Shown piece by piece: positions 25,501 through 34,800 of a DNA stretch of 64,000 bases. Numbering within the stretch: the stretch's first letter is position 1; each line of letters opens with the position of its first letter. The stretch is from Aphrocallistes beatrix. Its lineage: Eukaryota; Porifera; Hexactinellida; Sceptrulophora; Aphrocallistidae. Below the pieces are notes generated by a model. It was not told where the DNA came from. It did not search any database and saw only the letters and a program-made list of their open reading frames with translations. Made by a program: the position numbers and the translations under genes. The DNA lies in the NCBI GenBank assembly GCA_963281255.1, contig OY725490.1, positions 1,550,001 through 1,614,000 of the forward strand, in the 5' to 3' direction.

Positions 25501-25840
25501 TAGCCCACCTGGGATTACTTTCACATACTATTAGATTATAAGAAGCATGTACTCTACTTTAAGTGAACTGTCTGACTTACTAGATTTTAAAAAAATTTCA
25601 AATAATATGAAATTGTATGTTTGATTCAAAGCGTATTATCATATCAAGAGGGAAATTTTAAGAAACATTCATTTCTTCTAGCCTCAGAAAGAGCTCCTGT
25701 ACGCGGACCTAGAGCACGTGACTCCTACTTCAGGGATGGTGAAGCCTCCTACTGTCCCTACTACTCACTACGCTGATCTAGCTCAGTTCTCCCATTCTGA
25801 ACAGACCCAGTACTCTACTGTGCAGGATACCATGCACTAG
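10171..25840 (+). CDS. Receptor gene 1: Ig-Fn3-Fn3, TM, ITIM/ITSM tail
   Basis: Predicted single-pass surface receptor of 576 residues in eleven exons: 10171-10252, 11491-11865, 16388-16669, 16728-16795, 17111-17393, 20331-20417, 22427-22516, 22642-22749, 22816-22849, 22958-23120 and 25682-25840. All junctions have GT/AG borders and keep phase (1,1,1,0,1,1,1,1,2,0). Order: signal peptide 1-~25; Ig-like domain ~28-152 with VTQSP and VSC/MGC cysteines; Fn3-like ~153-246; Fn3-like ~247-363; Ser/Thr/Pro stalk ~364-422; TM ~424-451; tail 452-576. Tail tyrosines: Y505 (YSQV), Y519 (YADI), Y531 in LLYADL (fits ITIM), Y554 (YADL), Y568 in TQYSTV (fits ITSM). Many N-glycosylation sequons. Genes 2 and 3 are paralogues. 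The start ATG follows an acceptor-like TTTTTAG, so a 5' UTR exon may exist. Joins were made by hand; a recognition or immune role is inferred. Confidence 0.8.
10253..11490 (+). other. Gene 1 intron 1, no further gene
   Basis: 1.24-kb intron. A short hAT-type end (CAGTGGTTCTCAAACTT, 10378-10394) is visible; otherwise I see unique AT-rich sequence without an exon. Confidence 0.5.
11491..11865 (+). CDS. Gene 1 exon 2: Ig-like domain
   Basis: A 375-nt exon, phase 1 to phase 1, acceptor TCTTCCAG and donor GTATGT. The sequence starts TVTQSPPFAC with a B-strand-like VSC and ends with an F-strand-like EGLRMGC followed by LIQTLTLV, as in Ig V/I sets. The usual C-strand tryptophan is not evident, so the fold assignment needs a profile search. 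Confidence 0.85.
12479..12666. mobile_element. Tigger-like MITE (CAGTCGACTCCGC family), copy 1
   Basis: The inverted ends CAGTCGACTCCGCTTAATAG are flanked by TA. 188 bp, non-coding, intron 2 of gene 1. Other copies: 13542, 19524, 30233. Confidence 0.8.
12746..12970 (+). mobile_element. Fragment of repeat family K
   Basis: Starts TCTTATATATTAAAATGC and continues with GAATTGATTGAAGAATTGG, like the 5' part of the elements at 21662-22405 and 30931-31696. Confidence 0.5.
13039..13530 (+). mobile_element. Repeat family H copy (Helitron-like?)
   Basis: A ~490-bp non-coding repeat. It begins GAATTGATTGAAGAAACTG and ends in a GC-rich tail with a small hairpin (AAGC...GCTT). It lacks terminal inverted repeats. 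The TATTAAAA-type head and 3' hairpin suggest a non-autonomous Helitron-like element, but no canonical CTRR end is clear. Confidence 0.6.
13542..13729. mobile_element. Tigger-like MITE, copy 2
   Basis: Same terminal repeats as 12479-12666, in TA-rich surroundings just downstream of an H copy. Confidence 0.8.
13750..14236 (+). mobile_element. Repeat family H copy
   Basis: Full-length-looking copy from GAATTGATTGAAGAAACTG to the GCGCGCTTG tail. It lies close to the previous H copy. Confidence 0.65.
14243..14515 (+). mobile_element. Truncated CAGGGTGGCTTTTAAG element
   Basis: Matches the left arm of the foldback at 42138-42898 and then stops abruptly where a fragment of the CCCGGACAAAAG MITE family begins (14516-14806). 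This is a chimeric or truncated copy. Confidence 0.55.
14819..14954 (-). mobile_element. Repeat family H, partial
   Basis: Reverse-oriented piece of the H head, from the TGACGTCATAATTC region to CAATCAATTC, followed by a (TA)n run. Confidence 0.55.
14999..15151. mobile_element. Tigger-like MITE (CAGTCAGGGTCGC)
   Basis: Ends CAGTCAGGGTCGCTTATTAT and inverse within TA repeats; 153 bp, non-coding. Confidence 0.65.
15543..15742. other. Assembly gap (200 N)
   Basis: Exactly 200 undetermined bases in intron 2 of gene 1. A round number usually marks a scaffold gap of unknown true size. Frames crossing it are not real. Confidence 0.98.
15815..16140 (-). mobile_element. Repeat family H, partial reverse copy
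   Basis: Starts at the GC-rich tail (GCGCTGCGCGGCTGGCGGAC) and runs to the middle of the repeat. A fragment of another repeat (TAACTTTTGTTTACAATATT, also at 25385 and 19985) follows at 16130-16250. Confidence 0.55.
16388..16669 (+). CDS. Gene 1 exon 3: Fn3-like domain
   Basis: 282 nt, phase 1 to 1, acceptor ATTTCTAG, donor GTGAGT. Encodes LPSISTPIATFQNLN..., then ITSYSILFNGSS and PTSIIATSCAGNS, an Fn3-like strand pattern. Followed by a very short intron of 58 bp. Confidence 0.85.
16728..16795 (+). CDS. Gene 1 exon 4: start of second Fn3-like domain
   Basis: 68 nt, enters phase 1, leaves phase 0; encodes GYMQSDVSCAQYNN...TIDW. The final LTIDW resembles the B-C strand tryptophan region of Fn3. 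Present in genes 2 and 3 at identical length. Confidence 0.75.
17111..17393 (+). CDS. Gene 1 exon 5: rest of second Fn3-like domain
   Basis: 283 nt, phase 0 to 1, acceptor ATTCTTAG, donor GTATTA. Encodes TLNTPSQPTG...IAYSVRVTYSHSN and ends with CGQDLVGTELSCSLRSG. Contains several Asn-X-Ser/Thr sites. Confidence 0.85.
17928..18415 (-). mobile_element. Repeat family H copy
   Basis: Full-length-looking reverse copy in intron 5 of gene 1, from CAAGCGCGC to CAATCAATTC. Confidence 0.65.
18485..18924 (+). mobile_element. Repeat family H copy
   Basis: Forward copy, separated from the preceding reverse copy by ~70 bp. Together they form a large inverted pair. Confidence 0.65.
18987..19471 (-). mobile_element. 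Repeat family H copy
   Basis: Reverse copy following the forward one after a TA run and a CATTAATCGAGTTTTAATAG word. Confidence 0.65.
19524..19670. mobile_element. Tigger-like MITE, copy 3
   Basis: CAGTCGACTCCGC ends in TA surroundings, with a shortened interior. Confidence 0.75.
19681..19871. repeat. Tandem array of a ~40-bp terminus unit
   Basis: About five head-to-tail copies of CATTAATCGAGTTTTAATAG plus TAAGGA and a (TA)n spacer. The same word lies single-copy next to several H elements, so this is an amplified element end. Confidence 0.8.
20331..20417 (+). CDS. Gene 1 exon 6: Ser/Thr/Pro stalk
   Basis: 87 nt, phase 1 to 1; encodes DKLPSLVTSPPEIPTPTISS and a Ser/Pro run. Likely an O-glycosylated membrane-proximal stalk. 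Homologous to the 69-nt exon 6 of gene 3. Confidence 0.75.
20953..21374 (+). mobile_element. Repeat family H copy, 5'-truncated
   Basis: Lacks the usual head; runs from the GCCATAGCC-like region to the GCGCGCTTG tail. Confidence 0.6.
21662..22405 (-). mobile_element. Repeat family K, full-length reverse copy
   Basis: ~745 bp, a near-complete reverse complement of 30931-31696. The 5' end reads TCTTATATATTAAAA and the 3' end is a CAAGCG/CGCTTG hairpin; it has no terminal inverted repeats. A (CAAA)n microsatellite at 22315-22383 expanded inside it. Probably a non-autonomous Helitron-like element. Confidence 0.6.
22427..22516 (+). CDS. Gene 1 exon 7: Ser/Thr/Pro stalk
   Basis: 90 nt, phase 1 to 1; encodes ITIPISPTPSVTMNNPTTSS and a Pro/Leu end. 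Exon 7 of gene 3 has the same length. Its acceptor lies only ~20 bp after the K element. Confidence 0.75.
22642..22749 (+). CDS. Gene 1 exon 8: transmembrane segment
   Basis: 108 nt, phase 1 to 1; encodes AIIGGAIGGIIVALIILLIV and a further hydrophobic run, ending CLKKRDQ. The basic stop-transfer and GxxxG-type small residues fit a single-pass helix. Confidence 0.85.
22816..22849 (+). CDS. Gene 1 exon 9: juxtamembrane micro-exon
   Basis: 34 nt, phase 1 to 2; encodes EPKESDRFNMGG. Gene 3 has a 46-nt counterpart with the same exit phase. Confidence 0.65.
22958..23120 (+). CDS. Gene 1 exon 10: cytoplasmic tyrosine motifs
   Basis: 163 nt, phase 2 to 0, if the acceptor is AATATAG at 22951-22957. 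Encodes two Tyr motifs, ATYSQV and PLYADI. An acceptor further in (TACAAG) is also frame-compatible, so the exact left end is uncertain. Confidence 0.6.
24023..24835 (+). mobile_element. Repeat family H copy split by a MITE
   Basis: The head and middle lie at 24023-24271 and the GC-rich tail at 24725-24835. The Tigger-like MITE 24274-24722 interrupts them, with TA on both sides. Confidence 0.65.
24274..24722. mobile_element. Tigger-like MITE (CAGTGGAACCCCG)
   Basis: The ends CAGTGGAACCCCG and the inverse are flanked by TA at 24272-24273 and 24723-24724. 449 bp, repeating GGCCGTAATTC-type internal words. Inserted into an H element. Confidence 0.8.
24931..25209. mobile_element. hAT-like MITE with 8-bp TSD
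   Basis: Ends CAGCGGTGTTTTG and CAAAACACCACTG, with an exact 8-bp TSD ATTATAGT at 24923-24930 and 25210-25217. Contains runs of G and C near both ends. Confidence 0.8.
25682..25840 (+). CDS. Gene 1 exon 11: ITIM/ITSM terminal exon
   Basis: 159 nt including TAG, phase 0, acceptor TTCTTCTAG. Encodes PQKELLYADLEHV (ITIM-like LxYxxL), HYADLAQF and TQYSTV (ITSM-like TxYxxV). Homologous to the exon at 56938-57054. Confidence 0.8.
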   Translation, partial: PQKELLYADLEHVTPTSGMVKPPTVPTTHYADLAQFSHSEQTQYSTVQDTMH

Positions 25841-26041
25841 TTTAATCCTGTGTCTAATAATAGTAACAGCTTTTAATAGCTTTTGTTGTATATTTAGATT
25901 TGCTTTGGGATTATTTATATATTTTAGGCTCTGTTCTTGCTATACTATTTTGAACTTCTAGACTAGACTGACTGTTTTGATGCTATTATTTTATTATATT
26001 CTTATGCTAACTAGTCTCTGTTGTGATTGTACTGACTGATT

Positions 26042-26047
26042 ATTAAA
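26042..26047 (+). terminator. Possible poly(A) signal of gene 1
   Basis: ATTAAA about 200 nt after the stop codon, in an AT-rich 3' region. Variant signal; placement only. Confidence 0.35.
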
Positions 26048-26229
26048 CTCTATTTAAACCTTAATATACTATGACAATCGATGTCTAGATTCTCAATATT
26101 AGCACCGTAATCTGTGAATTGGAGCACTTCTGACCGTTCACAAAATAATACTCGGGTCTACGAAAAGCTACTGCGCGCAGCATACACTAGTATTGATTTA
26201 TTTTGTGCTTTAGTATATTCAATGGCGTA

Positions 26230-26500
26230 TAACTATGGTCAACTCATGAGGGGGCATAAGACCCAGCTGGGGGTCTGGGGACGCTGTGAACCCCCGAGTG
26301 GGGTCCAGAGGCAAAGCCCCAGGAAGCGGAAGGCAGTTTGCTTGTAACTAGACCAAAATCTTGCAAGTTTGCTCGTTCTCGTTGTACACCTGCCTTGACT
26401 AGAATATATACAAATACTATTTCCATCACATGTAATCTACAAGCAGGAGGGCAGTGGGCCGGTGGCCCGCCCGCGCCGCCGACAGGGTTGGAAAAATATC
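26230..26500. repeat. GC-rich repeat fragment
   Basis: Reads GGGGGTCTGGGG, CCCCCGAGTGGGG and GGCAAAGCCCC, unlike the AT-rich surroundings. The open frames on both strands come from this composition. Probably a GC-rich mobile element end; I do not recognise it. Confidence 0.4.
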
Positions 26501-26603
26501 ATGATTTGATTTAAATCAGATTTTTTAAAATTTAAATCAATTTTCATGTTATATCATAAATTTTATTTGAATAAGTCAGATTTTGAATATATTTTCTTAT
26601 TCT

Positions 26604-27330
26604 AAATCAAATGATCCACTCCTCTCTCCACCTCTCTCTGTATAGGGAATGGATTGTTATATTTGTTTTATTTTTATTGCTTTTTACTACCTGTAAAATG
26701 GCTATGAAGATGAATATACTTTACGTGTATCATGTGTTATTATCATTTTGAACTTATCATATCTTTTAAAAAGTAATACTAAATACTATACGTAGTTCGA
26801 ATGGGTATTACGGCACTGATGCATCTTATGCATATGTCAGAACGCTAGGATTTTTAGTGCTGCTCCTGTATAGGAGATATATATTGTATACAATAGATAC
26901 ATAAAGTAAACAAATCTAGAATAGGCTAGATACTAGCTTCCAATGGTTGACCTGGGGTTTTTAGGGGTGTAAATCCCAAATATCGTATTTTCGATCTTAT
27001 ATGGATATTTTTTGTTCACAATGCATTCATAAAGTAATGGATTAGTGAAATTATCAATATTTATCACCTGTATCTACTTCTGAAATTACGTTCAAAACCA
27101 ATGTCTATGTTGAATGTAATAGTATACCTATGTATGTAACCAGGTGTATTGGGTTTCGATATATACTTGTACTAATGGAGTATGCACAATGTTAACAAGG
27201 TGAGCATATTAATGATAAACTATTGTAAATCGTATAGAGATGTAAATATTTTTTATGTATTGTTGATAAAATTAACTAACTGACAGAACATTAAGCGCTC
27301 CTAAAATTAGGAGCGAGTTCTACCTTCCCT
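26604..27330 (+). pseudogene. Relic of a duplicated receptor 3' end
   Basis: 26604-26830 matches the stop codon region and 3' flank of gene 3 exon 10 (55300-55545). 27106-27330 matches 58128-58230 and 58752-58860 downstream of gene 3. So sequence after gene 1 is a deleted copy of the gene 3 downstream block, without a usable coding exon. Confidence 0.6.
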
Positions 27331-27795
27331 TCTTAATTTTCTGTCCTATATTTCTTTTAGTGAGGAAATATAGAGAAAAATTCTTAAGATAGCTGTGGGG
27401 AAATTGTGGAAACAAACTTAATGAAAAAATTGGTCGACAGACCGATAGTGCAGCTCCAGGAAGTGACTCGAAGGAACATAAATTTATAATTATCGGAATA
27501 CAACGGGAAATATTCATCTTAGAGCATTCTAAGAAATTTGTGAAATTTGGGATCTGCATATTAAAATCCCCTATATTAGCCGTTGAGAACTCGCTTTTAA
27601 CTTAAAACAAGAATTTTTTTCAAAAGGTGTGAACATATGTATATATCAATAAGTTAATAACTAATAAAATATTCATATTATTACTTTCAAAGCGCGAAAA
27701 TCGGTCCTACATGGTGAAATACCCTACATTAGTCGTTGAGAACTTACTTATATCTTTAAACAAAGCTTTGCAGTGGGGACGTTAAAATATGAATA

Positions 27796-28487
27796 CAGGT
27801 AAACCTCCCAAAGCGGCACCCATCGGGAGAATGATTTTGTGCCGCTTCTCGGAGGTTGCTCGTATACACCCTTAATATATTATTCAAAAGCTAAAATAGC
27901 ATATATTGATACTAATACAGTTGTAATCGGTTATAAGAACATCGGTTATATCAAGGGTGCTCAAACGGTGGCCCGCGGATAATTCGCTTGTTTTCATTAT
28001 TCATATATATACAGTAGATTGACGTGCTTCAATCGTCAGATAATAATTTTTTTTCTAAACACCATATAGAATTCAACTAAAGCCAGAGGCGATCTATGAT
28101 TTGTGGCCCGTAAGGCGGAGCCTAATTTTTAAAGTGGCCCGTAGATTTAAAAGTTTGAGCACCCCTGGGTTATATGAATCTAAATTAATATAGATGATAT
28201 GTTATAAATATGTATATATTTTAACTTCTTATTTGAAACGTTCTTAAAGAATGGCATGTATATGAGTGATTGTTACATATACATCTGATTGGTGCCGTAT
28301 CTCGGAGGTAATTTTGTGTTAAAAATTTCAATCGAGAGTTCACTTAACTGCCGTATGTCAGAGGTTGCCGTTACTCGGAGGTTGAAGAAGTACTATTAGT
28401 ATAGGAAAATCAATCGGTGGAATGGGATGATGCCGCTTCTCGGAGAGTTGCCGCTACTCGGAGGTGCCGCTTTGGGAGGTTTACCTG
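27796..28487. mobile_element. Tc1/Tigger-like MITE (CAGGTAAACCTCCC)
   Basis: Ends CAGGTAAACCTCCCAAAGC and inverse, TA on both sides (27794-27795, 28488-28489), with several internal GGAGGT/ACTCGGAGG words. A hAT-like MITE is nested at 27952-28167. Confidence 0.8.
27952..28167. mobile_element. hAT-like MITE, nested
   Basis: Ends CAAGGGTGCTCAAAC and GTTTGAGCACCCCTG, with an exact 8-bp TSD GGTTATAT at 27944-27951 and 28168-28175. Looks like the Charlie-type hAT MITEs of animals. Confidence 0.85.
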
Positions 28488-28751
28488 TATATACTTTTAA
28501 AAACCGGAAGTGATGAGATCTTGCGAAAAAATGTTGACGGTGCACATCTAAACCATAAAGAGATCCTTTATGCGAATTTTGGTAAAAATCGGACTGTTAG
28601 ATTTCGCAGTAGCGCGCGTACGGACATACATACATACGGACGAGATCTCCTACATTGAAATTGTGTGATTTATTGGTTGTTTGGCGTATAATATTGACAT
28701 AGGTATTCTTTGTAGAATCGAGTAGTATCTAAGATTAACAACTTATTCGAA

Positions 28752-28812
28752 ATGAATTTATCCAACTATTTCCAGAGACTTCTTCTCTTCACTCAGCTTA
28801 GATGTCTCTATA
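28752..28812 (+). CDS. Gene 2 exon 1: signal peptide
   Basis: 61 nt from ATG to donor GTAAGT, exit phase 1; encodes MNLSNYFQRLLLFTQLRCLY. Same length and LLLFTQL core as gene 3 exon 1. Only moderately hydrophobic. Confidence 0.65.
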
Positions 28813-31800
28813 GTAAGTACGATATAATTAAAACTTTATTATGAAACATTGATAATTGTGGAAAATTCGCATAATATATGCTATTGTACTCCTCTTAGAG
28901 TCTCGGATCCTGAATTGCATTTTTCCATAGCACACTGGAGTGTTCCACTAAAACGCATTTCTTTACGCCATTATTATTAACAAGCGCGCTTCGCTTGCTT
29001 CCGCTGCGCGGCTGGCGGACACTTTGTGTGCACCATAGGCGCCCTTTGGATGCTAGGCTCACATTGATTGATTATAAGGGAGATAACATCTCTAAATACG
29101 TCTGTCTTACTGTTATAATCGATATCACTCGAAAAATCACAAAAAGTCCATTTTAAAATTTTTGATGCGTATGATGACGTCAAAACAGGGTGATGAGTCA
29201 TCATTTTTGGATGATGGTTGTATCACATGTGAAGTATATTAATATACACATTCTATTAAAATTTCAGTCTTCTATTTTCTAAAATGGCTGTTACAGTTCG
29301 AAAAACTGACATTTCTAATTTAAAAATGTGACAATGACGTCATAATCCCATGATGAGTCGACATTTTGATCTGAGGTCAGAACTTAGTGGAGCCATAGCC
29401 AAAAGACCCCCACATGCCGAAAATCAGCTTTCTGCGCCTGGCAGTTTCTTCAATCAATTCGTTACAGAGATAAATGTATATACACAAACAGATAAACATT
29501 AATCGAATTTTAATAGTAAGGATACTTAACTTTCTATATTTAGTTTGATTTCTTCATGGGTTAAATTTACATCAATCTATTCACATGAACTCATGTACTA
29601 GAAGACAGTGTATTAGTACTACTTGGATCTGAGAGATAATTAAATGATTCACTTAGATTTCTTGATTTTAACTTTAGGTACAGTGACACAGAGTCCACCC
29701 TTCGCGTGTGCAGAGAATAGCATCACTGTCAGCTGTGTACAGACTGTACCCAATGCTGGAGCTGGAGATGTGTTTGATACCATTAGACCTAACTTCATTA
29801 TTGGACCAACGAATATAACACTAACAGAGGCTACTGTTGACGGAACCAGTACCGCTAACAATATCGATCTTTCTCGATTCACGGCTACTACCAATGCTGG
29901 AAGTAACACAGAAGTGTCAGGATCAATCACTCTCCTCTCTTACATCAACAACACTGATGAAGGTCTACGCATGGGATGTGGTAGTGATTATAGAGCTGGT
30001 GGAGTAGGTGATCCTATCCAACTCATTCAAACACTCACACTGGTACAAGCTGGTATGTTTGTTTATTACACAAAGATGGTTTGTTGTTTATTTGAAAGAG
30101 GTGATTTTCTACATCGATCAGTGCAAGAAGAATGATATAATTATAAAATTTCGCTTAGGTTATGATGGTTGGACGGTTAGAGTTGTTAGGATTGTCCAAA
30201 AGTGATTTATGTGACCCTGAATACATCTTATACAATAGATTCCGCTTAATAGGGTCACATCGGTCAGAGGATATTTTGCCCCGATTAAGCAGAGAACCCT
30301 TTTAACCGAAAATATTTTGTATTAGCTTCTATGCGTGAGAGTTATTCCGTTCCTGCCAAAAGTGGTCCGATTAAGCGGTTGACCAGATTAAACAGTGACC
30401 CTATTAAGCGGAGTCGACTGTATATTGAAACACTTTTTTTAGTGTAGCTCCTAGTATAGGAGATACACTAACTGCACAAGATTCAACAGGTGAGTAAAAG
30501 TAATAATAATGTTAAAACATTGATTACCTTTTAATGCAGCTCCTAGTTTAGATGCCTTATGTCATGATTGGCGTGCGACGTCCGCACGGAGGTGTCAAAA
30601 TCATCCATAATAAAACAAGAATGTTAACTCAGTTTTTCACGCTGATTACGAATCTGCAACCAGCATACTATTTACTGCTCCTGAAAACTTGTTGAATTAA
30701 TTTTTTCATTTTGAGAAAACTTGCAATATTTTCAAGAAAAACATTTTTCAATTCATTATTAGTAGAGTCTAATTTATTACTTGATGGATATTTTTGGAAG
30801 ATAATATCAAACAGTGATAGGTAACCATGATTTTGATTCAAATGGACTATCTCGGTGTAAACTACATGTGGGACGGTTTTTTGGGTATTTATCAATAATC
30901 CCTAATTATTGCGATAAAACCTTATCCATATCTTATATATTAAAACTCTAGGATTTTGTTTGTTTGTTTGTCCGAATTGTTTGAAGAATTGGCAAGTCGT
31001 AGAGATACGAAATTTGGCATGTAGGCGTCAAATGATGAATCTAGGATTAAGTTCGAAGATCTAAGCGAAATGTTCACACCTCGCCGAGATAGGTGATAAA
31101 ATGTGCTGACCAATCAAATTCGATTATTTTATAATGCAAATACATTGGAATAAAATAGTAGTGGCTTATGCATACAATCAAAAGAACTATTTTTGATTGA
31201 AATTCATTGGTTTATGTGAACCAATCAATTGTCAGCCTTTTATAATGCCATTCACACGATTCTATTTCATATAAATGATTGAATACTGCTATTTTGAGTC
31301 TATTATTTGATCGTTAACAACAATTAAAGTGTGTTATATGCTACGATCAATCAATTCGATCATAAAATAACTTTTAACGACATGGACTGGAATTGATTAT
31401 TTAAGTATAATAATCTTTAGCAATGTGAACTTTGTGTATTCAAATTGAGCTTACATTCAGGATAGTTGACTTAAGACATAATACGAAGTAAATTATATTT
31501 ATCACGAAACAAAATTTATGCTACAGTTCTGATTTCATTAATGTAACCGTAGACAAATGACAATCCAGCGTACTTAGTCTTAGTATAAAACAAGAAAGCG
31601 ACGTATTGTTTCTCTAATATCCCCAAGCGCTCACTGGGTAAATCTGCGGACACAGTGTCTGCAAGCCGCGCAGCGCAAGCAAGCGAAGCGCGCTTGTAAT
31701 ATATAAACTATTTCTATGAGTTCAGTTAAACATTTAAAAAAATATATAATAGTGACCCCGACTAGTTATAGTTGACCTCTACGGTTATTTCGCTCTATAA

Positions 31801-34800
31801 TCTTTTTAGATTTTTCTAGATTTAGTTTTGAGCTTCATCTGGAGGTTGTAGATATTTTTGTGCACTTGGGAATTTGGAAGTGACTAAAAAGATACGCGAA
31901 GCTACAGGAAGAGGTAGACCGAAGAGAAAAATGTCAGTTCATTGTCTTTCGTTCCTAATATGATCGATAGCTCAAGTTTAACTTCCCAATCTACCCAGCT
32001 TTCATTACAGCAAAAAGTGCTAACTATTGGTGAAGCGGTAACCAGTTTAAATGCATAGCTGATTTAAAATGTATATCAGAGGATCAAGGATGTGATCAAC
32101 AACTTGCTGGGAAAAGATTGTCTGCTAAATTTCGTCGTCAAAAGAGTCGTATTAGTACTGATCTAAAGAGAACTCGCGGTCTACCTAGAAAAATTGCCCT
32201 ATGTCAATGAGCCATTACCCCTGCGAAATTGGGATTAGGAACAGATTTTGCTCGTCGATTACAGTTTCATGCCACAGTGAGTAATCAGAAAGTATTTGTA
32301 CTAATTGACCTCCTAAATCAACAACTTTCCACCATCACCAATTTGCCTTGTCATAGAGCTATACGGGAAGATAATAGAGATTACCGTAGCATGTATATTG
32401 CAATTGAATTTCATGGGGAAGAGGATTCTGAAGATGAAGGAAAATGAAACAGGTCAGAGAAAAGGCAAAAGTCGTTGTGCTAGTGGTGTTTTTCTGGTTG
32501 CTAAGGATCCTCGTTCTTACTGCTCCGTTTCCTAGACTGAGTATATGTTGCCTCTTAAACTAGGCATAAATAGTGGACAGAAACTTCTGAAAATTCTCAT
32601 CCGGTGGTGTTTTGGACCTACTTCCTTACATGAAGTTGACGAACAAGTGTATGCCCCCTACTATGCAGCAATAACCTAAAAGAATCCCGAATATCAAGAT
32701 CTGCAATGTTATCTAAGGCAGGATATTTTTGTAGATCGAGAAATTATCTTAAGTGCAGATGTAAAGTGAATGCAACTTATTCTTAGCCTCAACAATAATG
32801 CATGCCCTTGGTGCCTATGACCTCAAATATTATTAATGGGCGACCTAGATTATCGAAAGAAGAATCTAGGACGGGAATACTAGAAAAAGAACACCTCAAA
32901 TTGGTCAAAAAGAAGAAGCATTTTTAGAGGCCAGAAATTCTCTCGTCTTTTAAAATATTACCAACAGTAAAATCACTAGCTATACCTGTCAGGCAGGGAT
33001 TAATATTCATGTACCCATAGACTACTTAATAATACAGATAGGAAAGTAGCCGAGGAACGTCAAAAAAAGAGAGGCCAGTTTCTAATTTTTACTCGCGGGA
33101 GTAAAATATTTTTAAGTTACAAATTCGATATAATATGAAGTAATAAGGTATGCTGAATCCATTGGGAGGGTTTTTGAAATTCTCACAATTGTGGTTTAGG
33201 CGCCGTTTAATGATGACTTCGCATAATATAAACAATACACACGCATATACAATATAGTCGCTTTTTTAGATGTTCTTGAAATTTTTTCGATATTGTGCTT
33301 GTAATTATTTTTAATGTGGTTATCTCTCACGCACAAAATAAAATGTAACAATTTGGACAACTATTCTAAAACTTGAACAATAAATCTAAAGCAACCATAT
33401 TCCAAGAAAATATGTAACACACAAGGTCATTAACGAAATTGTATTTTAATAATTAACTTTAAGTAATGTTTAAAAATATATTTTAATTATAATAACTCCA
33501 TTATATGTGTGTATGTCCAAAAATCGATTCCTATATGAAAGTGTAGTGAATATATTTTCATTTTAACTCCGAATAATTTTTGAAATAATTTCCCCCATTT
33601 TTCAGATGTTACAACTTAGTTCACTAAATTATTTATTTCTTGTATTACTACAACTATTAGACTTATACATTTTTAAAACTCGCAATGCCATTCAAATGCT
33701 CTGTAGTACACTGTCGTACAGGCTATCACGATGGACCTACTAAAGCTATGTTTGCATTTCCAAATCAAGATGAACTACGACAGAAATGGGTCAGATTTTT
33801 AAATCGAGACAGTTTCACCGTTACTCAGTGTTCAAGAATATGTATTGAACATTTTGAAGAAAAGTATATTATTCCTCATCTATTCAAAACTAGGCTCAAT
33901 ATGACGCTTAATCCCATCCCAACATTGCATCCTCCTTCAACTCCTAAAAGCCAGACTGTTATTCCTTCAGGTATTCGAAAAAATTCTATTGCACGAAATT
34001 TTAAAAAAGATGAACTACCCACTTTTCAAACACGCATAAAATTTCAAAGTCTAAATGATATTTTAGATTATATAAAATCAGCATTCGAATTTAAAGACTT
34101 TTTCCATGTATCTACTGATACAAATCTGACAATATATAGAGTTGAAATACAATCAGGCATAGCTACAGTTAAGGAGTGTATAAATATTAGTTCTGATTTC
34201 CATGTGAAATTAAGCTTTGAAGGTTCTCCTATTCCTCTTCCAGATTATATATCGAAATCCAAAGGTTCTAAAATATCTAACTTGGACATGTTAACAAATA
34301 TTCCAAATTATTGTAGAAACGCAACTTACTGTTATGACATTGAACCTATTAAAGATTTGTTGAAACTCTTATACCATTTCCCAAACGGAAATTATAAATA
34401 TTCAAAAAGTGCGCTTCGATTTGCCCTTCAATTGCGATATACCTCTAATGCAGCTTATAATCTATTAAGACAATACTTACCGTTACCAAGTCAGAGGCTG
34501 TTACGTGGATTAAAATCAGACTCAATTGACAGTTTAAAGGCTTTATCTAAACTCCGTGAAGATGGTTTGTTTGGAAATGATATGGTAATCCTCCTCGACG
34601 AAATGCATTTACAGCAACAAGTACAATTTGATGGACAAGATATAATTGGATGTGATGAAAATCTACAGATGTTCAAAAGTATACTTTGCTTTATGGCAAT
34701 GTCTCTCACTAATACTGTCCCCTTTGTAATTAAGGCTATTCCTATATCAAAACTATCTTCAGAAATTGTAAGTAATGGAATCCTTAATTGTATAGAAAAC

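Noticed and set aside
26230..26500. Bacterial contamination
   Set aside because: The GC-rich stretch is short, embedded in typical host sequence, and has no bacterial gene; more like a GC-rich repeat end.
30430..30490. Extra exon (TTTTTTTAG...ACAG/GTGAGT)
   Set aside because: Acceptor- and donor-like borders, but a phase-1 entry from the Ig exon gives an immediate stop (GTG TAG), and the core is a repeated hairpin word.
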